64,000 bases of DNA, taken from assembly GCF_030700245.1 (NCBI RefSeq), contig NZ_JAUYZI010000030.1, positions 1 to 64,000 of the forward strand. The letters are read 5' to 3'. The notes below the pieces were generated by a model that did no database searches, was not told the origin of the DNA, and saw only the letters and a program-made list of their open reading frames with translations. Below are positions 23,337 to 31,586 of the stretch, one piece after another. Origin of the DNA: Methylobacterium amylolyticum (GTDB lineage Bacteria; Pseudomonadota; Alphaproteobacteria; Rhizobiales; Beijerinckiaceae). Both the position numbers and the translations under genes were made by a program. How positions within the stretch are numbered: position 1 is the first letter of the stretch; every line of letters starts with the position of its first letter.

Positions 23337-24386
23337 CTACCCGTCGCCGAACAGGGCGGCTTGCCCGACTGGGTCGCGCGCCGGCACGGCCAGCCCGAGA
23401 TGGCGGAAGGCGTGGGGCGTGAGGATGCGGCCCCGCGGCGTGCGCTGCACGAAGCCCTTCTGGATCAGGTAGGGCTCGACGATGTCCTCGATCGCGTCGC
23501 GCGGCTCGGACAGTGCGGCGCCGATCGTCTCGATCCCGACCGGGCCGCCGCCGAACGACGCGGCGATGAGCGTCAGGTACTTGCGGTCCATCACGTCGAG
23601 CCCGGCCTCGTCCACGTCGAGGAGCCGCAGCGCCCGGTCGGCGATCGCCCGCGTCACCGTCTCCGCCTCCGCGACGATCGCGAAGTCGCGCACGCGCCGC
23701 AGCAGCCGCCCGGCGATGCGCGGCGTGCCGCGCGCCCGCTTGGCGATCTCGTTGGCTCCCTCGGTCGACATGCCGAGGCCGAGCACCCGGGCGCCGCGGG
23801 CGACGATCTGCTCCAGCTCGTCGATCTCGTAGAATTCCAGCCGGATCGGGATGCCGAAGCGGTCGCGCAGCGGCGTGGTCAGCAGCCCGGCCCGGGTGGT
23901 GGCGCCGACCAGGGTGAACTTCGGCAACTCGATCTTGACCGAGCGCGCCGCCGGACCCTCGCCGATGATCAGGTCGAGCTGGTAATCCTCCATCGCCGGA
24001 TAGAGGATCTCCTCCACCGCCGGGTTGAGGCGGTGGATCTCGTCGATGAACAGCACGTCGCGCTCTTCCAAGTTGGTGAGCTGGGCGGCGAGATCGCCGG
24101 CCTTGGCGATCACCGGCCCGGACGTGGAGCGAAAGTTGACGCCGAGTTCGCGCGCGACGATCTGGGCGAGCGTGGTCTTGCCCAGGCCCGGCGGTCCGAC
24201 GAACAGGACATGGTCGAGGGCCTGCCCGGTCTTGTGGGCGGCCTCGATGAAGATCTGCATGTTGGCACGCGCCGCGCGCTGGCCGATGAACTCCGACAGG
24301 TTCAGCGGGCGGATCGTCTGATCCGCGTCGTCGGCGCGCTTGTCCGGCGTCAGAAGCGGGTTCGTCGGGGGCTTGGGCTTGCTCAT
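23337..24386 (-). CDS. ruvB: Holliday-junction branch-migration helicase RuvB
   Basis: This 349-aa AAA+ motor has Walker A GPPGLGKTT and Walker B LFIDEIHRLN. Sensor residues follow in GATTRAGLLTTPLRDRFG, and a winged-helix C-terminus ends in TPRGRILTPHAFRHLGL. It acts with RuvA and RuvC in recombination repair; neither is encoded in the window. ATG 24386 (MSKPKPPTNPLL) is preferred to 24422, because RuvB proteins begin shortly before the DQTIRPLNLSEFIGQ segment. Confidence 0.95.
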   Translation of the reverse strand: MSKPKPPTNPLLTPDKRADDADQTIRPLNLSEFIGQRAARANMQIFIEAAHKTGQALDHVLFVGPPGLGKTTLAQIVARELGVNFRSTSGPVIAKAGDLAAQLTNLEERDVLFIDEIHRLNPAVEEILYPAMEDYQLDLIIGEGPAARSVKIELPKFTLVGATTRAGLLTTPLRDRFGIPIRLEFYEIDELEQIVARGARVLGLGMSTEGANEIAKRARGTPRIAGRLLRRVRDFAIVAEAETVTRAIADRALRLLDVDEAGLDVMDRKYLTLIAASFGGGPVGIETIGAALSEPRDAIEDIVEPYLIQKGFVQRTPRGRILTPHAFRHLGLAVPARDPVGQAALFGDG

Positions 24387-24629
24387 GGACCCGTCGCGCG
24401 TGGACCTGTCGCGGGCCTGCAACCGGCCCGGGTCGTCCTACCGCGGGAGCGGCGCCAAGTCTAAGCGCGCGGTGCCGCGTGCCCCGCCGCACCGCCGGCC
24501 GGCCGGCGCGGCGCCAATGCTGGCGGCACACCCGGCGAAACGCGCCGAATCGTGCAACCGCTCGCCTGTGCCGTGCATTGCAATGCAAAACACGCACAGG
24601 CTGCCGCACCCGCGGGTTCAGAGACCATC

Positions 24630-24857
24630 ATGCCGCGATCCCTTCTTCCGGGCGCTCTTGTCGCGCTCTTCACCCTCGCGGGCGCCGCGGAGGCCGCCCC
24701 CGCCGGCCGCGCCGCCAAACCTGCGGAGGCACCGTCCCCGATCCAGCCGGTGGCGGCGGTCGAGCACGAGGAGCCCACCACCTGCAGCCGGATCCGGCGG
24801 CGGCTGTGGATCGAGAACGAGGGTTGGATCGTGCGTCGGATCACCACCTGCCGTTGA
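24630..24857 (+). CDS. Small secreted protein with two cysteines
   Basis: This 75-aa product has a signal peptide (MPRSLLPGALVALFTLAGAAEA). The mature part is short and Pro/Ala-rich and ends CSRIRRRLWIENEGWIVRRITTC, where two cysteines could bond. The Arg-rich Trp-containing tail looks like a conserved small protein of methylobacteria (from memory). The function is unknown. A perfect palindrome TGCATTGCAATGCA lies about 45 bases upstream (24574-24587). Confidence 0.6.
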   Translation: MPRSLLPGALVALFTLAGAAEAAPAGRAAKPAEAPSPIQPVAAVEHEEPTTCSRIRRRLWIENEGWIVRRITTCR

Positions 24858-24939
24858 CGGCGCGACGCGGATCCTGGGGGCGAAGCCTCTCGTCGGTGGC
24901 GCCTCAGCACTCCTCGCGGGTGGCGGGAGCCCGGGACGC

Positions 24940-24964
24940 GGAACGACACCGGGCAGGACAGGTT
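24940..24964 (+). promoter_or_regulatory. EcfG-like promoter candidate
   Basis: GGAAC (24940-24944), 16 bases, then GGTT (24961-24964). A ribosome site AAGGAG (24989-24994) and the ATG at 25003 follow at normal distances. This makes it the better supported of the two GGAAC-type candidates in the window. Confidence 0.45.
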
Positions 24965-25002
24965 CTCGAAGACCTCGAACGGTCAGCCAAGGAGTCGGTT
25001 CG

Positions 25003-25362
25003 ATGTGGTCACGCACGCTCCCGATCCTGGCCGCGCTGGCCGTCACGGCGACCGTCCCGGCGGCCGCGGAGGGCCGGCGCAGGGTGGCGCCCTACGGAAC
25101 CGTCTACGGGACCGAGGGCGGCTACGGCTATGCCGGCGACTTCGTCCGCGGGACCTATGTCGGGGCACCGTTCACCCGCTTTCCCAGGCCGGCCGAGATC
25201 GTGCCGAGTCCCTGGAGCTACGGAACCTACGGGATCCCCACCGTCTCCGGTCAGCCGCCGGCGCCGACCGGCCAACCGACGCTGACGGTCGTCAACGGCG
25301 GCAGCGCCGGGCGGAGCGATCCGGGCCTCCGGGTCATCGAGGTTCGCGTTCCGCGTCGCTGA
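25003..25362 (+). CDS. Secreted Gly/Tyr-rich hypothetical protein
   Basis: This 119-aa product has a signal peptide (TLPILAALAVTATVPAAAEG). The mature part is rich in Gly, Tyr and Pro (YGTVYGTEGGYGYAGDFVRGTY) and ends in a basic strand (RVIEVRVPRR). AAGGAG stands 8 bases before the ATG. No known domain was recognised. The 3' end overlaps that of the convergent gene at 25334 by 29 bases. Confidence 0.65.
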   Translation: MWSRTLPILAALAVTATVPAAAEGRRRVAPYGTVYGTEGGYGYAGDFVRGTYVGAPFTRFPRPAEIVPSPWSYGTYGIPTVSGQPPAPTGQPTLTVVNGGSAGRSDPGLRVIEVRVPRR

Positions 25363-25705
25363 GTCCCGCGTACCACGCGGCGTAGGGCGTGTTGCGGGCG
25401 AGCCGGCGGTTCAGGTCCGGCGTCCCGTCCGTCCACCAGACCGGGCCGCGCTCACCCAGCGCGGTCTTCGCGGCATCCACCTCTGCCCGCGCCCGCGCCA
25501 GATGCGCGGCGGCCTCCGGATCCCCCGCGCGCTCGGCGGCCTTGGCCGTCTTCACGGCACGCCGCGCGGTCATGAGCGCGCGCACCAGGGCTTCGCGCCG
25601 CTCGGGGCCGAGCCCGGGATCCGCCCGCCGCCACAGGCGTCCGCGCACCACGAGATAGCGACCGTCGGGCGTGATGGGCGGCGTACTCACAATCGAAAAT
25701 CGCAC
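25334..25705 (-). CDS. Hypothetical protein with helical core
   Basis: This 123-aa protein opens with a beta-like PDGRYLVVRGRLWRR. A long alanine/arginine-rich helix (about 40-85) follows, then a tail with WWTDGTPDLNRRLARNTPYAAWYAGL. This domain order is familiar from rhizobial and methylobacterial hypothetical proteins, but no function is known to me. The gene converges on the secreted-protein gene with a short 3' overlap. Confidence 0.65.
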   Translation of the reverse strand: MRFSIVSTPPITPDGRYLVVRGRLWRRADPGLGPERREALVRALMTARRAVKTAKAAERAGDPEAAAHLARARAEVDAAKTALGERGPVWWTDGTPDLNRRLARNTPYAAWYAGLSDAEREPR

Positions 25706-25774
25706 CGGGACGCGCCGCGTTGGCGGCGGGTTAAACCTTCCGGCCTAGGCTCCGCGCGAAGGTCGGGCCACGCC

Positions 25775-26674
25775 ATGCAGATCGTCATCGTCGATTCGAG
25801 CCGCGTCGTCCTGCGGATCATCGCCTCGCTCCTGGAGCCGCGGGGCCACACGGCGCACGTGTTCACCGATTCCCGGGCGGCCCTCGCGTTCCTCGAAGCG
25901 ACGCCCGCGGTGCGCGTGCTGATCACCAGCCTGGAGGTGCGGCCGCTCACCGGGCTGGAGCTGTGCTGGTCGGCGCGGCTGCTCGCCGAGGAGCGCCGGC
26001 CGCTCCACGTCATCACCATGTCGTCGGCCCACCACGTCCGCAACCTCGCCGAGGCGCTCGACAGCGGCGCCGACGACTTCATCGAGAAGCCCCCGGGCGC
26101 CGAGGAACTGTACGCGCGCCTGCGCGCCGCCGAGCGCATGACGACGATCCAGGAACAGTTGATCCGTCTGGCCGAGACCGACCCGCTGACCGGGCTGTAC
26201 AATCGGCGCGCCTTCTTCGCGCGGGCCGGCGCGGCCGAGCGGTCGGTGCGCGACGGGCGGCTCTCGGCGATCCTCGCCGATATCGACCACTTCAAGCGCA
26301 TCAACGACGGGCACGGTCACGATATCGGTGACCTCGCCATCCAGGCGGTGGCGGAGATCGTCGCCGCGGAGGGGATCGCCGGGCGGCTCGGCGGCGAGGA
26401 GTTCGCGGTCGTCCTGCCGGGACTGGGGCTCGCGGAGGCCGCCGCGCACGCGGAGCGGCTCCGCCAGCAGGTCCGGGCCCTGCGCGTCGGTGCGGGCGCC
26501 GTCGCGCTGAGTTGCAGCTTCGGCGTCAGCACCTGGGACGATGCGTGCACCGGCTCGGACGCGGTCGCGGCGCTGATCAAGCGCGCGGACGTGGCGCTCT
26601 ACGAGGCCAAGGCGGCCGGGCGCGACCGGGTGATCGTCCAGGCTGCCGCCTACCCGCTGGCGAAGGCTGGCTGA
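25775..26674 (+). CDS. Diguanylate cyclase with degenerate receiver domain
   Basis: This 299-aa protein has an N-terminal receiver-like domain (1-120) and a GGDEF domain (about 135-295) with an intact active site, GGEEF. It should make cyclic di-GMP. In the receiver the acidic pocket residue (IVDSSR) and the lysine (EKPPG) are present, but the position of the phospho-acceptor Asp is Ser in VLITSLEVRPLTG. No RxxD inhibitory site precedes GGEEF. Activation by ordinary phosphorylation is therefore unlikely; dimerisation or partner binding may control it (inference). Confidence 0.88.
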   Translation: MQIVIVDSSRVVLRIIASLLEPRGHTAHVFTDSRAALAFLEATPAVRVLITSLEVRPLTGLELCWSARLLAEERRPLHVITMSSAHHVRNLAEALDSGADDFIEKPPGAEELYARLRAAERMTTIQEQLIRLAETDPLTGLYNRRAFFARAGAAERSVRDGRLSAILADIDHFKRINDGHGHDIGDLAIQAVAEIVAAEGIAGRLGGEEFAVVLPGLGLAEAAAHAERLRQQVRALRVGAGAVALSCSFGVSTWDDACTGSDAVAALIKRADVALYEAKAAGRDRVIVQAAAYPLAKAG

Positions 26675-26738
26675 GGGACAGCGGCCGACCGATAACGGGA
26701 CACCGGGCCGCAACATGCTTAACAACGCCGTCCCGGGA

Positions 26739-26770
26739 CGATACGTATTTTCCGCAATCACTACGTATCG
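26739..26770. promoter_or_regulatory. Paired ATACGTAT palindromes upstream of the LuxR-type gene
   Basis: CGATACGTA (26739-26747) and TACGTATCG (26762-26770) are exact inverted repeats 14 bases apart, and each half also contains a self-complementary TACGTA. They lie 120-150 bases upstream of the regulator gene in an AT-richer stretch, as expected for an operator of a NarL/LuxR-type dimer. Confidence 0.5.
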
Positions 26771-26890
26771 ACGGCATCTTTCCGCGTAATAAACCTTAAC
26801 TTGGCCGCCGAGGACCTGGAACGGATCTTGGAACTTAGCACCCGAGCTCGGCCGCACTGTTTCAGGCCGGGATGCGAGAGGTGCGAGGTC

Positions 26891-27571
26891 ATGAGTACGG
26901 CCGTTGGCGTCCTTATCCTGGATGAGCCGCAGGACCTGAGCGCGCAGGTTCGCGCCACCCTGGAGCACATGCCGGAGTTTCACACGATCGGCGAGACCGA
27001 CCTGGCCGAGGCCGGATCCGGCAACGCGGTCGCCCTCGTGTTCATCGACGAGATCCGTCTCGCCGACGCGGTCGCCCGACTGGTCGAGCTGAAGGAGCGG
27101 CAGCCGTCCCTGCGCGTCCTCGTCTCGTTCAACGCTCTGACCGCCGACGACATCCGCGCGCTGCTCTCGGCGGGCGCCGACGCCTTTGTCGCGCGGCCGA
27201 AGTCGCCGCGCGAACTCGGTGCCGCCCTGCTGGCCCTCGCGGAGGGGTCGGACTGCCTCGTCCCGGCCGAGCGGCCCGGGCCGACCGCGTCCGAGATCGG
27301 CGACGGGCTCGGCCTGACGCCGCGGGAGGCCGAGGTGCTGCGCTTCCTCAGCTCGGGCTTCAGCAACAAGGAGGTCGCCCGCCGCCTCGCGCTGAGCGTT
27401 CGCACCGTCGAGACGCATCGCCTCAACCTGCGGCGCAAGACCCAGACCGGACGGTTGAAGGATCTGGTCTCGCTCGCCCGCCAGCTCGGGCTCGCCCCGG
27501 TGGTCGACGGCGAGCCGGTCGGCCGCGGCGGCGAGGACCGGTCGGGCAACGGGCGGCCGTCGCGGCACTGA
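26891..27571 (+). CDS. NarL/LuxR-type response regulator
   Basis: This 226-aa regulator has a receiver-like domain (about 1-115) with a probable phospho-acceptor Asp in LVFIDEIRLAD and a lysine in VARPKSP. A LuxR helix-turn-helix follows (about 140-205): LTPREAEVLRFLSSGFSNKEVARRLALSVRTVETH. The ATG at 26891 is preceded by GCGAGG; a frame from 26801 is longer but lacks a ribosome site. It probably binds DNA as a dimer, and the paired palindromes just upstream suggest autoregulation. No cognate kinase is adjacent. Confidence 0.85.
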   Translation: MSTAVGVLILDEPQDLSAQVRATLEHMPEFHTIGETDLAEAGSGNAVALVFIDEIRLADAVARLVELKERQPSLRVLVSFNALTADDIRALLSAGADAFVARPKSPRELGAALLALAEGSDCLVPAERPGPTASEIGDGLGLTPREAEVLRFLSSGFSNKEVARRLALSVRTVETHRLNLRRKTQTGRLKDLVSLARQLGLAPVVDGEPVGRGGEDRSGNGRPSRH

Positions 27572-27590
27572 ACGGGGCGCGCGTCGGGCG

Positions 27591-27607
27591 GCCGGGCACC
27601 GCCCGGC
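27591..27607. terminator. Stem-loop between convergent genes
   Basis: GCCGGGC (27591-27597) and GCCCGGC (27601-27607) pair around ACC in the 61-base gap between the LuxR-type gene and topoisomerase IB. It could end transcription from both sides. There is no T-run. Confidence 0.4.
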
Positions 27608-27632
27608 ACCCCGACCCGCCCGCGGACGCCGG

Positions 27633-28799
27633 TCACGCGGCGTCGGCCCGCACCTTCGCCCGCAGACGCCGTTCGGTCGCGCGCGCGGGCTTCGCGCGGC
27701 CTCCGTTGCGGGCCGCCTCGGCCTGGACCGCCGCCAGCCGCTCCCGAAGGAGGCCCAGCACGGCCGCCTCTTCGGCCCGCAACCGGGCCAGATCCTCGGT
27801 CAGCTCCGTCTCGACCGCGTCCTTCAATTGCAGGATGAGCGCGCCCTCCAAGTAACAGTCGAGCACCTGCGGGTGGATGTAGCATTTCCGGCAGATCGTC
27901 GGGGTGTTGCCGAGGCGCTGGGCCACGCTCTCGATCGCGGCGCGGACGTTGCGCTTGGCGCCGGCCTCGCTGTCGAACGCCTCGAAGCCGCTGAGCGCCA
28001 GCGCCGCCAGCACCGTGCCGGCCCAGGTCCGGAAGTCCTTGGCGGTGTAGTCCTCGCCGGTAATCTCCCGCAGGTAGGCGTTGACGTCGGACGAGGTCAC
28101 GTCGCGCCGCGCGCCGTCCGAATCCAAGTACTGGAACAGCTCCTGGCCGGGCAAATCCTGGCACGCCTTGACGATCCGGGCGACGCGCCGGTCCTTCAGC
28201 GACACGTCCCAGACCTTGCCGCTCTTGCCCTTGAACCGGAAGGTCAGCGCCGCGCCCTCCACCTTCACGTGCGGGTCGCGCAGCGTGGTGAGGCCGTAGC
28301 TCTTGTTGGTGCGGGCGTAATCGTCGTTGCCGACCCGGATCAGCGTCGTCTCCAAGAGGTGGACGACGGTGGCGAGCACCTTCTCCCGGGGCAGGCCGGA
28401 CCGGCGCATGTCGGCGTCGACGCGGGCACGGATGCCGGGCAGGGCGTCGGCGAAGGCCATGATGCGCGCGAACTTGTTGGCCTCCCGCGCCTGCCGGAAA
28501 TCGGGGTGGTAGCGGTACTGCTTGCGCCCCTTGTCGTCGCGGCCGGTCGCCTGGATATGGCCGTTGCGGCGCGGGCAGATCCACACGTCGGTGTAGGCGG
28601 GCGGGATGGCGAGACCGCGGATGCGTTCGAGCGTCGCCGCGTCCCGCACCGGCGCGCCGCGGGCGTCGAGGTAGCGGAAACCCTTGCCGCTGCGCCGCCG
28701 GGTCAGGCCGGGCCGGCCGTCGTCCACGTAGGCGAGGCCGACTTCCGCCGCCGCCTCGCGCAGATCGCCGCCGCTCTCGGCCGCCTCGTCCCGTGCCAT
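27633..28799 (-). CDS. DNA topoisomerase IB (poxvirus-like)
   Basis: This 388-aa type IB topoisomerase has an N-terminal domain with GKGFRYLDARG and IPPAYTDVWICPRRNGHIQATGRDDKGRKQYRYH. The catalytic domain has the arginine/lysine residues of NKSYGLTTLRDPHV and FKGKSGK. The active tyrosine lies in CRKCYIHPQVLDCYLEG. It relaxes supercoils through a 3'-phosphotyrosine intermediate. A basic Ala-rich tail ends the protein. ATG 28799 is chosen because upstream codons are Arg/Pro-rich and out of family. Confidence 0.92.
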   Translation of the reverse strand: MARDEAAESGGDLREAAAEVGLAYVDDGRPGLTRRRSGKGFRYLDARGAPVRDAATLERIRGLAIPPAYTDVWICPRRNGHIQATGRDDKGRKQYRYHPDFRQAREANKFARIMAFADALPGIRARVDADMRRSGLPREKVLATVVHLLETTLIRVGNDDYARTNKSYGLTTLRDPHVKVEGAALTFRFKGKSGKVWDVSLKDRRVARIVKACQDLPGQELFQYLDSDGARRDVTSSDVNAYLREITGEDYTAKDFRTWAGTVLAALALSGFEAFDSEAGAKRNVRAAIESVAQRLGNTPTICRKCYIHPQVLDCYLEGALILQLKDAVETELTEDLARLRAEEAAVLGLLRERLAAVQAEAARNGGRAKPARATERRLRAKVRADAA

Positions 28800-28963
28800 C
28801 CCGCGCCCCGTCCTACGCCGGCCGGCTCCGTCCGGCCCGAAGGCGTCGGTAAACCGGCGGCCCGCGCCCGGCGTTCCGCGGCCTGCGTATCGGTCGCGGA
28901 GCCGGCTCGATCGGCGTCCCGCGCGGGCCTTCCACCGCGGACACGGCGTGCTAGGAGCCGGGG

Positions 28964-30121
28964 ATGGACGAGTCCGCACCGAATCCCGCCGCGCCGATGC
29001 GGCGCCTCGTCTTCGTCGTCACCGAGGACTGGTTCTTCGCATCGCACTTCCTGCCGCTGGCGCGGGCGGGCGTGGCGATGGGCCTGTCCGTGACCGTGGT
29101 GACGCGCGTGCGCGACCACCGCGCCGCGATCGAGGCGACCGGGGCCCGGGTGGTGCCGCTGGAAGCGGAGCGCGCGAGCCTCAACCCGATGGCGGCCGGC
29201 TACAGCGCCGGCCAGCTTGCGGCGATCCTGAAGGCGCTCAAGGCCGACATCGTCCACTGCATCGCCCTGCGCGGCATCCTCGTCGGCGGCACCGCGGCGG
29301 CGATGGCGGGCGTGTCCGCCCGGGTCTACGCGCTCACCGGCCTGGGCTTGATCGGCGCCCGCGCGGATCGGGTGGGCCGGGCCGGACGGCTCGCCCTGCG
29401 GGCGCTGATCCGCGGGCCGCTCGCCTCGCGGCGGACGCGGTTCGTGTTCGAGAATCCCGAGGACTCCCTGGCGCTGGGCCTCGACCCGTCGGAGCGGACG
29501 GTGACGGTCGTCGGCGGCGCGGGCGTCGACCCGGCCGCCTATCCGGTCCGGCCGCTCCCCACCCTGCCGCCGCTGCGGGTGGCGCTGGTCGCGCGGATGC
29601 TGTGGTCGAAGGGCGTCGACGTGGCCGTCGAGGCGACCCGCCTCGCCCGGGAGCGCGGAGCGCCGGTCGAGTTGTCGCTCTACGGCGCCCCCGACCCCTC
29701 CAACCGGCGCGCCATCCCCGAGGCGACCCTGCGCGGCTGGAGCCGGGACGGGATCGCGTGGCACGGCCCCACGGCGGACGTGGCCGGCGTCTGGGCCGGG
29801 CACCACGCCGCCTGCCTGCCGTCACGGGGCGGGGAGGGGCTGCCGCGCACCCTGCTGGAGGCGGCGGCCTGCGGCCGGGCGCTGGTGACGACCGACGTGC
29901 CGGGCTGCCGCAGCCTCGTGCGCGACGGCGTCGAGGGGCTGCTCGTCCCGCCCGCCGACGCCCCGGCGCTCGCCGCCGTGCTCACGCGGCTCGCGAACGA
30001 TGCCGGGCTCGTCGCCGCCCTCGGCGCGGCCGCCCGGGCGCGGGTGGAGGGCAGCGGCTTCACAGAGGCGGCGGTGGCCGAAGCGGTGGCCGGCGTCTGG
30101 CGCGACCTGCTGAGCGCGTGA
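28964..30121 (+). CDS. Family 4 glycosyltransferase
   Basis: This 385-aa GT-B enzyme has an N-terminal acceptor domain (VVTEDWFFASHFLPLARAG) and a C-terminal GT4 domain. The latter carries the nucleotide-sugar motif CLPSRGGEGLPRTLLEAAACGRALV, with the EX7E-like glutamates. It transfers a sugar to a cell-surface glycan or lipid; donor and acceptor are not evident. Its TGA overlaps the GTG start of the methyltransferase gene (GTGA), so the two are translated together. Confidence 0.88.
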   Translation: MDESAPNPAAPMRRLVFVVTEDWFFASHFLPLARAGVAMGLSVTVVTRVRDHRAAIEATGARVVPLEAERASLNPMAAGYSAGQLAAILKALKADIVHCIALRGILVGGTAAAMAGVSARVYALTGLGLIGARADRVGRAGRLALRALIRGPLASRRTRFVFENPEDSLALGLDPSERTVTVVGGAGVDPAAYPVRPLPTLPPLRVALVARMLWSKGVDVAVEATRLARERGAPVELSLYGAPDPSNRRAIPEATLRGWSRDGIAWHGPTADVAGVWAGHHAACLPSRGGEGLPRTLLEAAACGRALVTTDVPGCRSLVRDGVEGLLVPPADAPALAAVLTRLANDAGLVAALGAAARARVEGSGFTEAAVAEAVAGVWRDLLSA

Positions 30122-30783
30122 CCGTGCGCCCGCCCGACGACCCCGACGGCTTCATCCGGGCCAACACCCGGCTGCTGCCGGTGCCCTACGCGCCCGAGAT
30201 CCGGCTGCACCTCGCCGAGGAGGCGACGGACCTCTGGCAGAAGACCGAGGAGGAGCTGGAGGCGATCGGCCTGCCGCCGCCGTTCTGGGCCTTCGCCTGG
30301 GCGGGCGGTCAGGCGCTCGCCCGCTACCTCCTCGACGACCCGGCGCTCGCGGCCGGGCGCCGGGTCGTCGACTTCGCCTCCGGCTCGGGCCTCGTCGCGA
30401 TCGCCGCCGCGCGGGCCGGCGCCGCCCGCGTGCTGGCCAGCGACCTCGACCCGTTCGCGGTCCGGGCGATCCGGATCAACGCCGAGGCCAACGGCGTCGG
30501 CGACCGGATCGAAGCCGTGCGGACCGACCTGATCGGCACGGAGCCGGAGGCCGATCTCGTGCTGGTGGCCGACGCGTTCTACGAGCGCGACCTCGCCGCG
30601 GCCGTGACCGGCTGGCTCGCGGATCTCCGGGCCCGGGGGCGCACGGTGCTGATCGGCGATCCCGGCCGGACCTACCTGCCGCGCGAGCGGCTGGAATGCG
30701 TGGCGAGCTACTCCGTGCCGGTCTCGCGCAGCCTGGAGGACGCGGAGATCAAGCGCAGCCACGTCTGGCGGCTGCGGCCCTGA
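30118..30783 (+). CDS. Class I methyltransferase, ETF-beta lysine methyltransferase-like
   Basis: This 221-aa SAM-dependent enzyme starts at the GTG overlapping the preceding stop. The N-terminus FIRANTRLLPVPYAPEIRLHLAEEATDLWQKTEEEL and the PFWAFAWAGGQALARYLLD segment match the group that methylates lysines of electron-transfer flavoprotein beta. The SAM motif is VVDFASGSGLVAIAAARAGA and motif IV is ADLVLVADAFYE. Methylobacterial annotations often call such proteins nicotinamide N-methyltransferase-like, so the substrate is not certain. Confidence 0.8.
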   Translation: MTVRPPDDPDGFIRANTRLLPVPYAPEIRLHLAEEATDLWQKTEEELEAIGLPPPFWAFAWAGGQALARYLLDDPALAAGRRVVDFASGSGLVAIAAARAGAARVLASDLDPFAVRAIRINAEANGVGDRIEAVRTDLIGTEPEADLVLVADAFYERDLAAAVTGWLADLRARGRTVLIGDPGRTYLPRERLECVASYSVPVSRSLEDAEIKRSHVWRLRP

Positions 30784-30930
30784 GGCCGGGGACTTCCGCG
30801 CGTGCCGTGCATTGGAGCATGATGCGCGGACGCGGGATGGCGGCTCCCTCGAGCGCAGCGGACCCGTCACCCGTCCCGCGGGCCGCCGCATCCCGCGCCG
30901 CCGAGCGGCCGACCGAAGGTTTTCTGCGCA

Positions 30931-31503
30931 TTGACCGGCACTCCGAGCCTTCCCCGCGTCGTGGCCTTCTCGGGCAGTGCCAAGCGGCCGTCCCGGACCC
31001 GCGACCTCGTCGAGGCCGTCGCCGGCGAACTCGGACGCCTGCGGCGGATCGACCTCCGCGTGTACGACCTCGTCGATGCGGGGCCCGGCCTCGGAGCGAC
31101 CCTGCGCGCCGACCTGCCGCTCCCGGCCGCGCGGCTCGTCGAGGCGATCGAGGGAGCGGACGCCCTGATCGTCGGCACGCCGGTCTACCAGGGCGGCTAC
31201 GCCGGGCTGTTCAAGCACGTCTTCGACCTCGTCGATCCGGCGCGGATGGTCGGGATGCCGGTGGCGCTGACCGCCACCGGCGGCGGACTGCGCCACGCTC
31301 TCGTGGTCGAGCACGCCCTGCGGCCGCTGTTCGGCTTCTTCGCCGCCCACGCGGCGCCGACCGCCGTCTATGCCGGGCCGGACGACCTGGCGGACGGCGC
31401 CGTCGCCGACCCGGGAGTGGCGGAGCGCGTCGCCGCCGCCGCGGCCGAACTCGCCGCCCTCCTCGACGTCTCCCGCGCGCTCGGCGCCGGCGCGGCCGCG
31501 TGA
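30931..31503 (+). CDS. NADPH-dependent FMN reductase (SsuE/MsuE-like)
   Basis: This 190-aa flavodoxin-fold protein has the FMN phosphate loop FSGSAKRPSRTRDLVEAV. The isoalloxazine-contact segment reads GTPVYQGGYAGLFKHVFDLVDP, typical of SsuE and MsuE reductases that feed FMNH2 to sulfonate monooxygenases. No such monooxygenase is adjacent. The apparent start is TTG at 30931 with GAAGG 12 bases before; a GTG at 30961 would cut into the FMN loop. The 13-base motif GTGCCGTGCATTG lies upstream at 30802. Confidence 0.82.
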   Translation: MTGTPSLPRVVAFSGSAKRPSRTRDLVEAVAGELGRLRRIDLRVYDLVDAGPGLGATLRADLPLPAARLVEAIEGADALIVGTPVYQGGYAGLFKHVFDLVDPARMVGMPVALTATGGGLRHALVVEHALRPLFGFFAAHAAPTAVYAGPDDLADGAVADPGVAERVAAAAAELAALLDVSRALGAGAAA

Positions 31504-31586
31504 CAGCGCACGCGCTTTCGTGTGCACGCGCGGCGATCCGGGATCCCCTTCGCGCGGCCGTACTCTAGATTCGGTCCAACGAAGCG

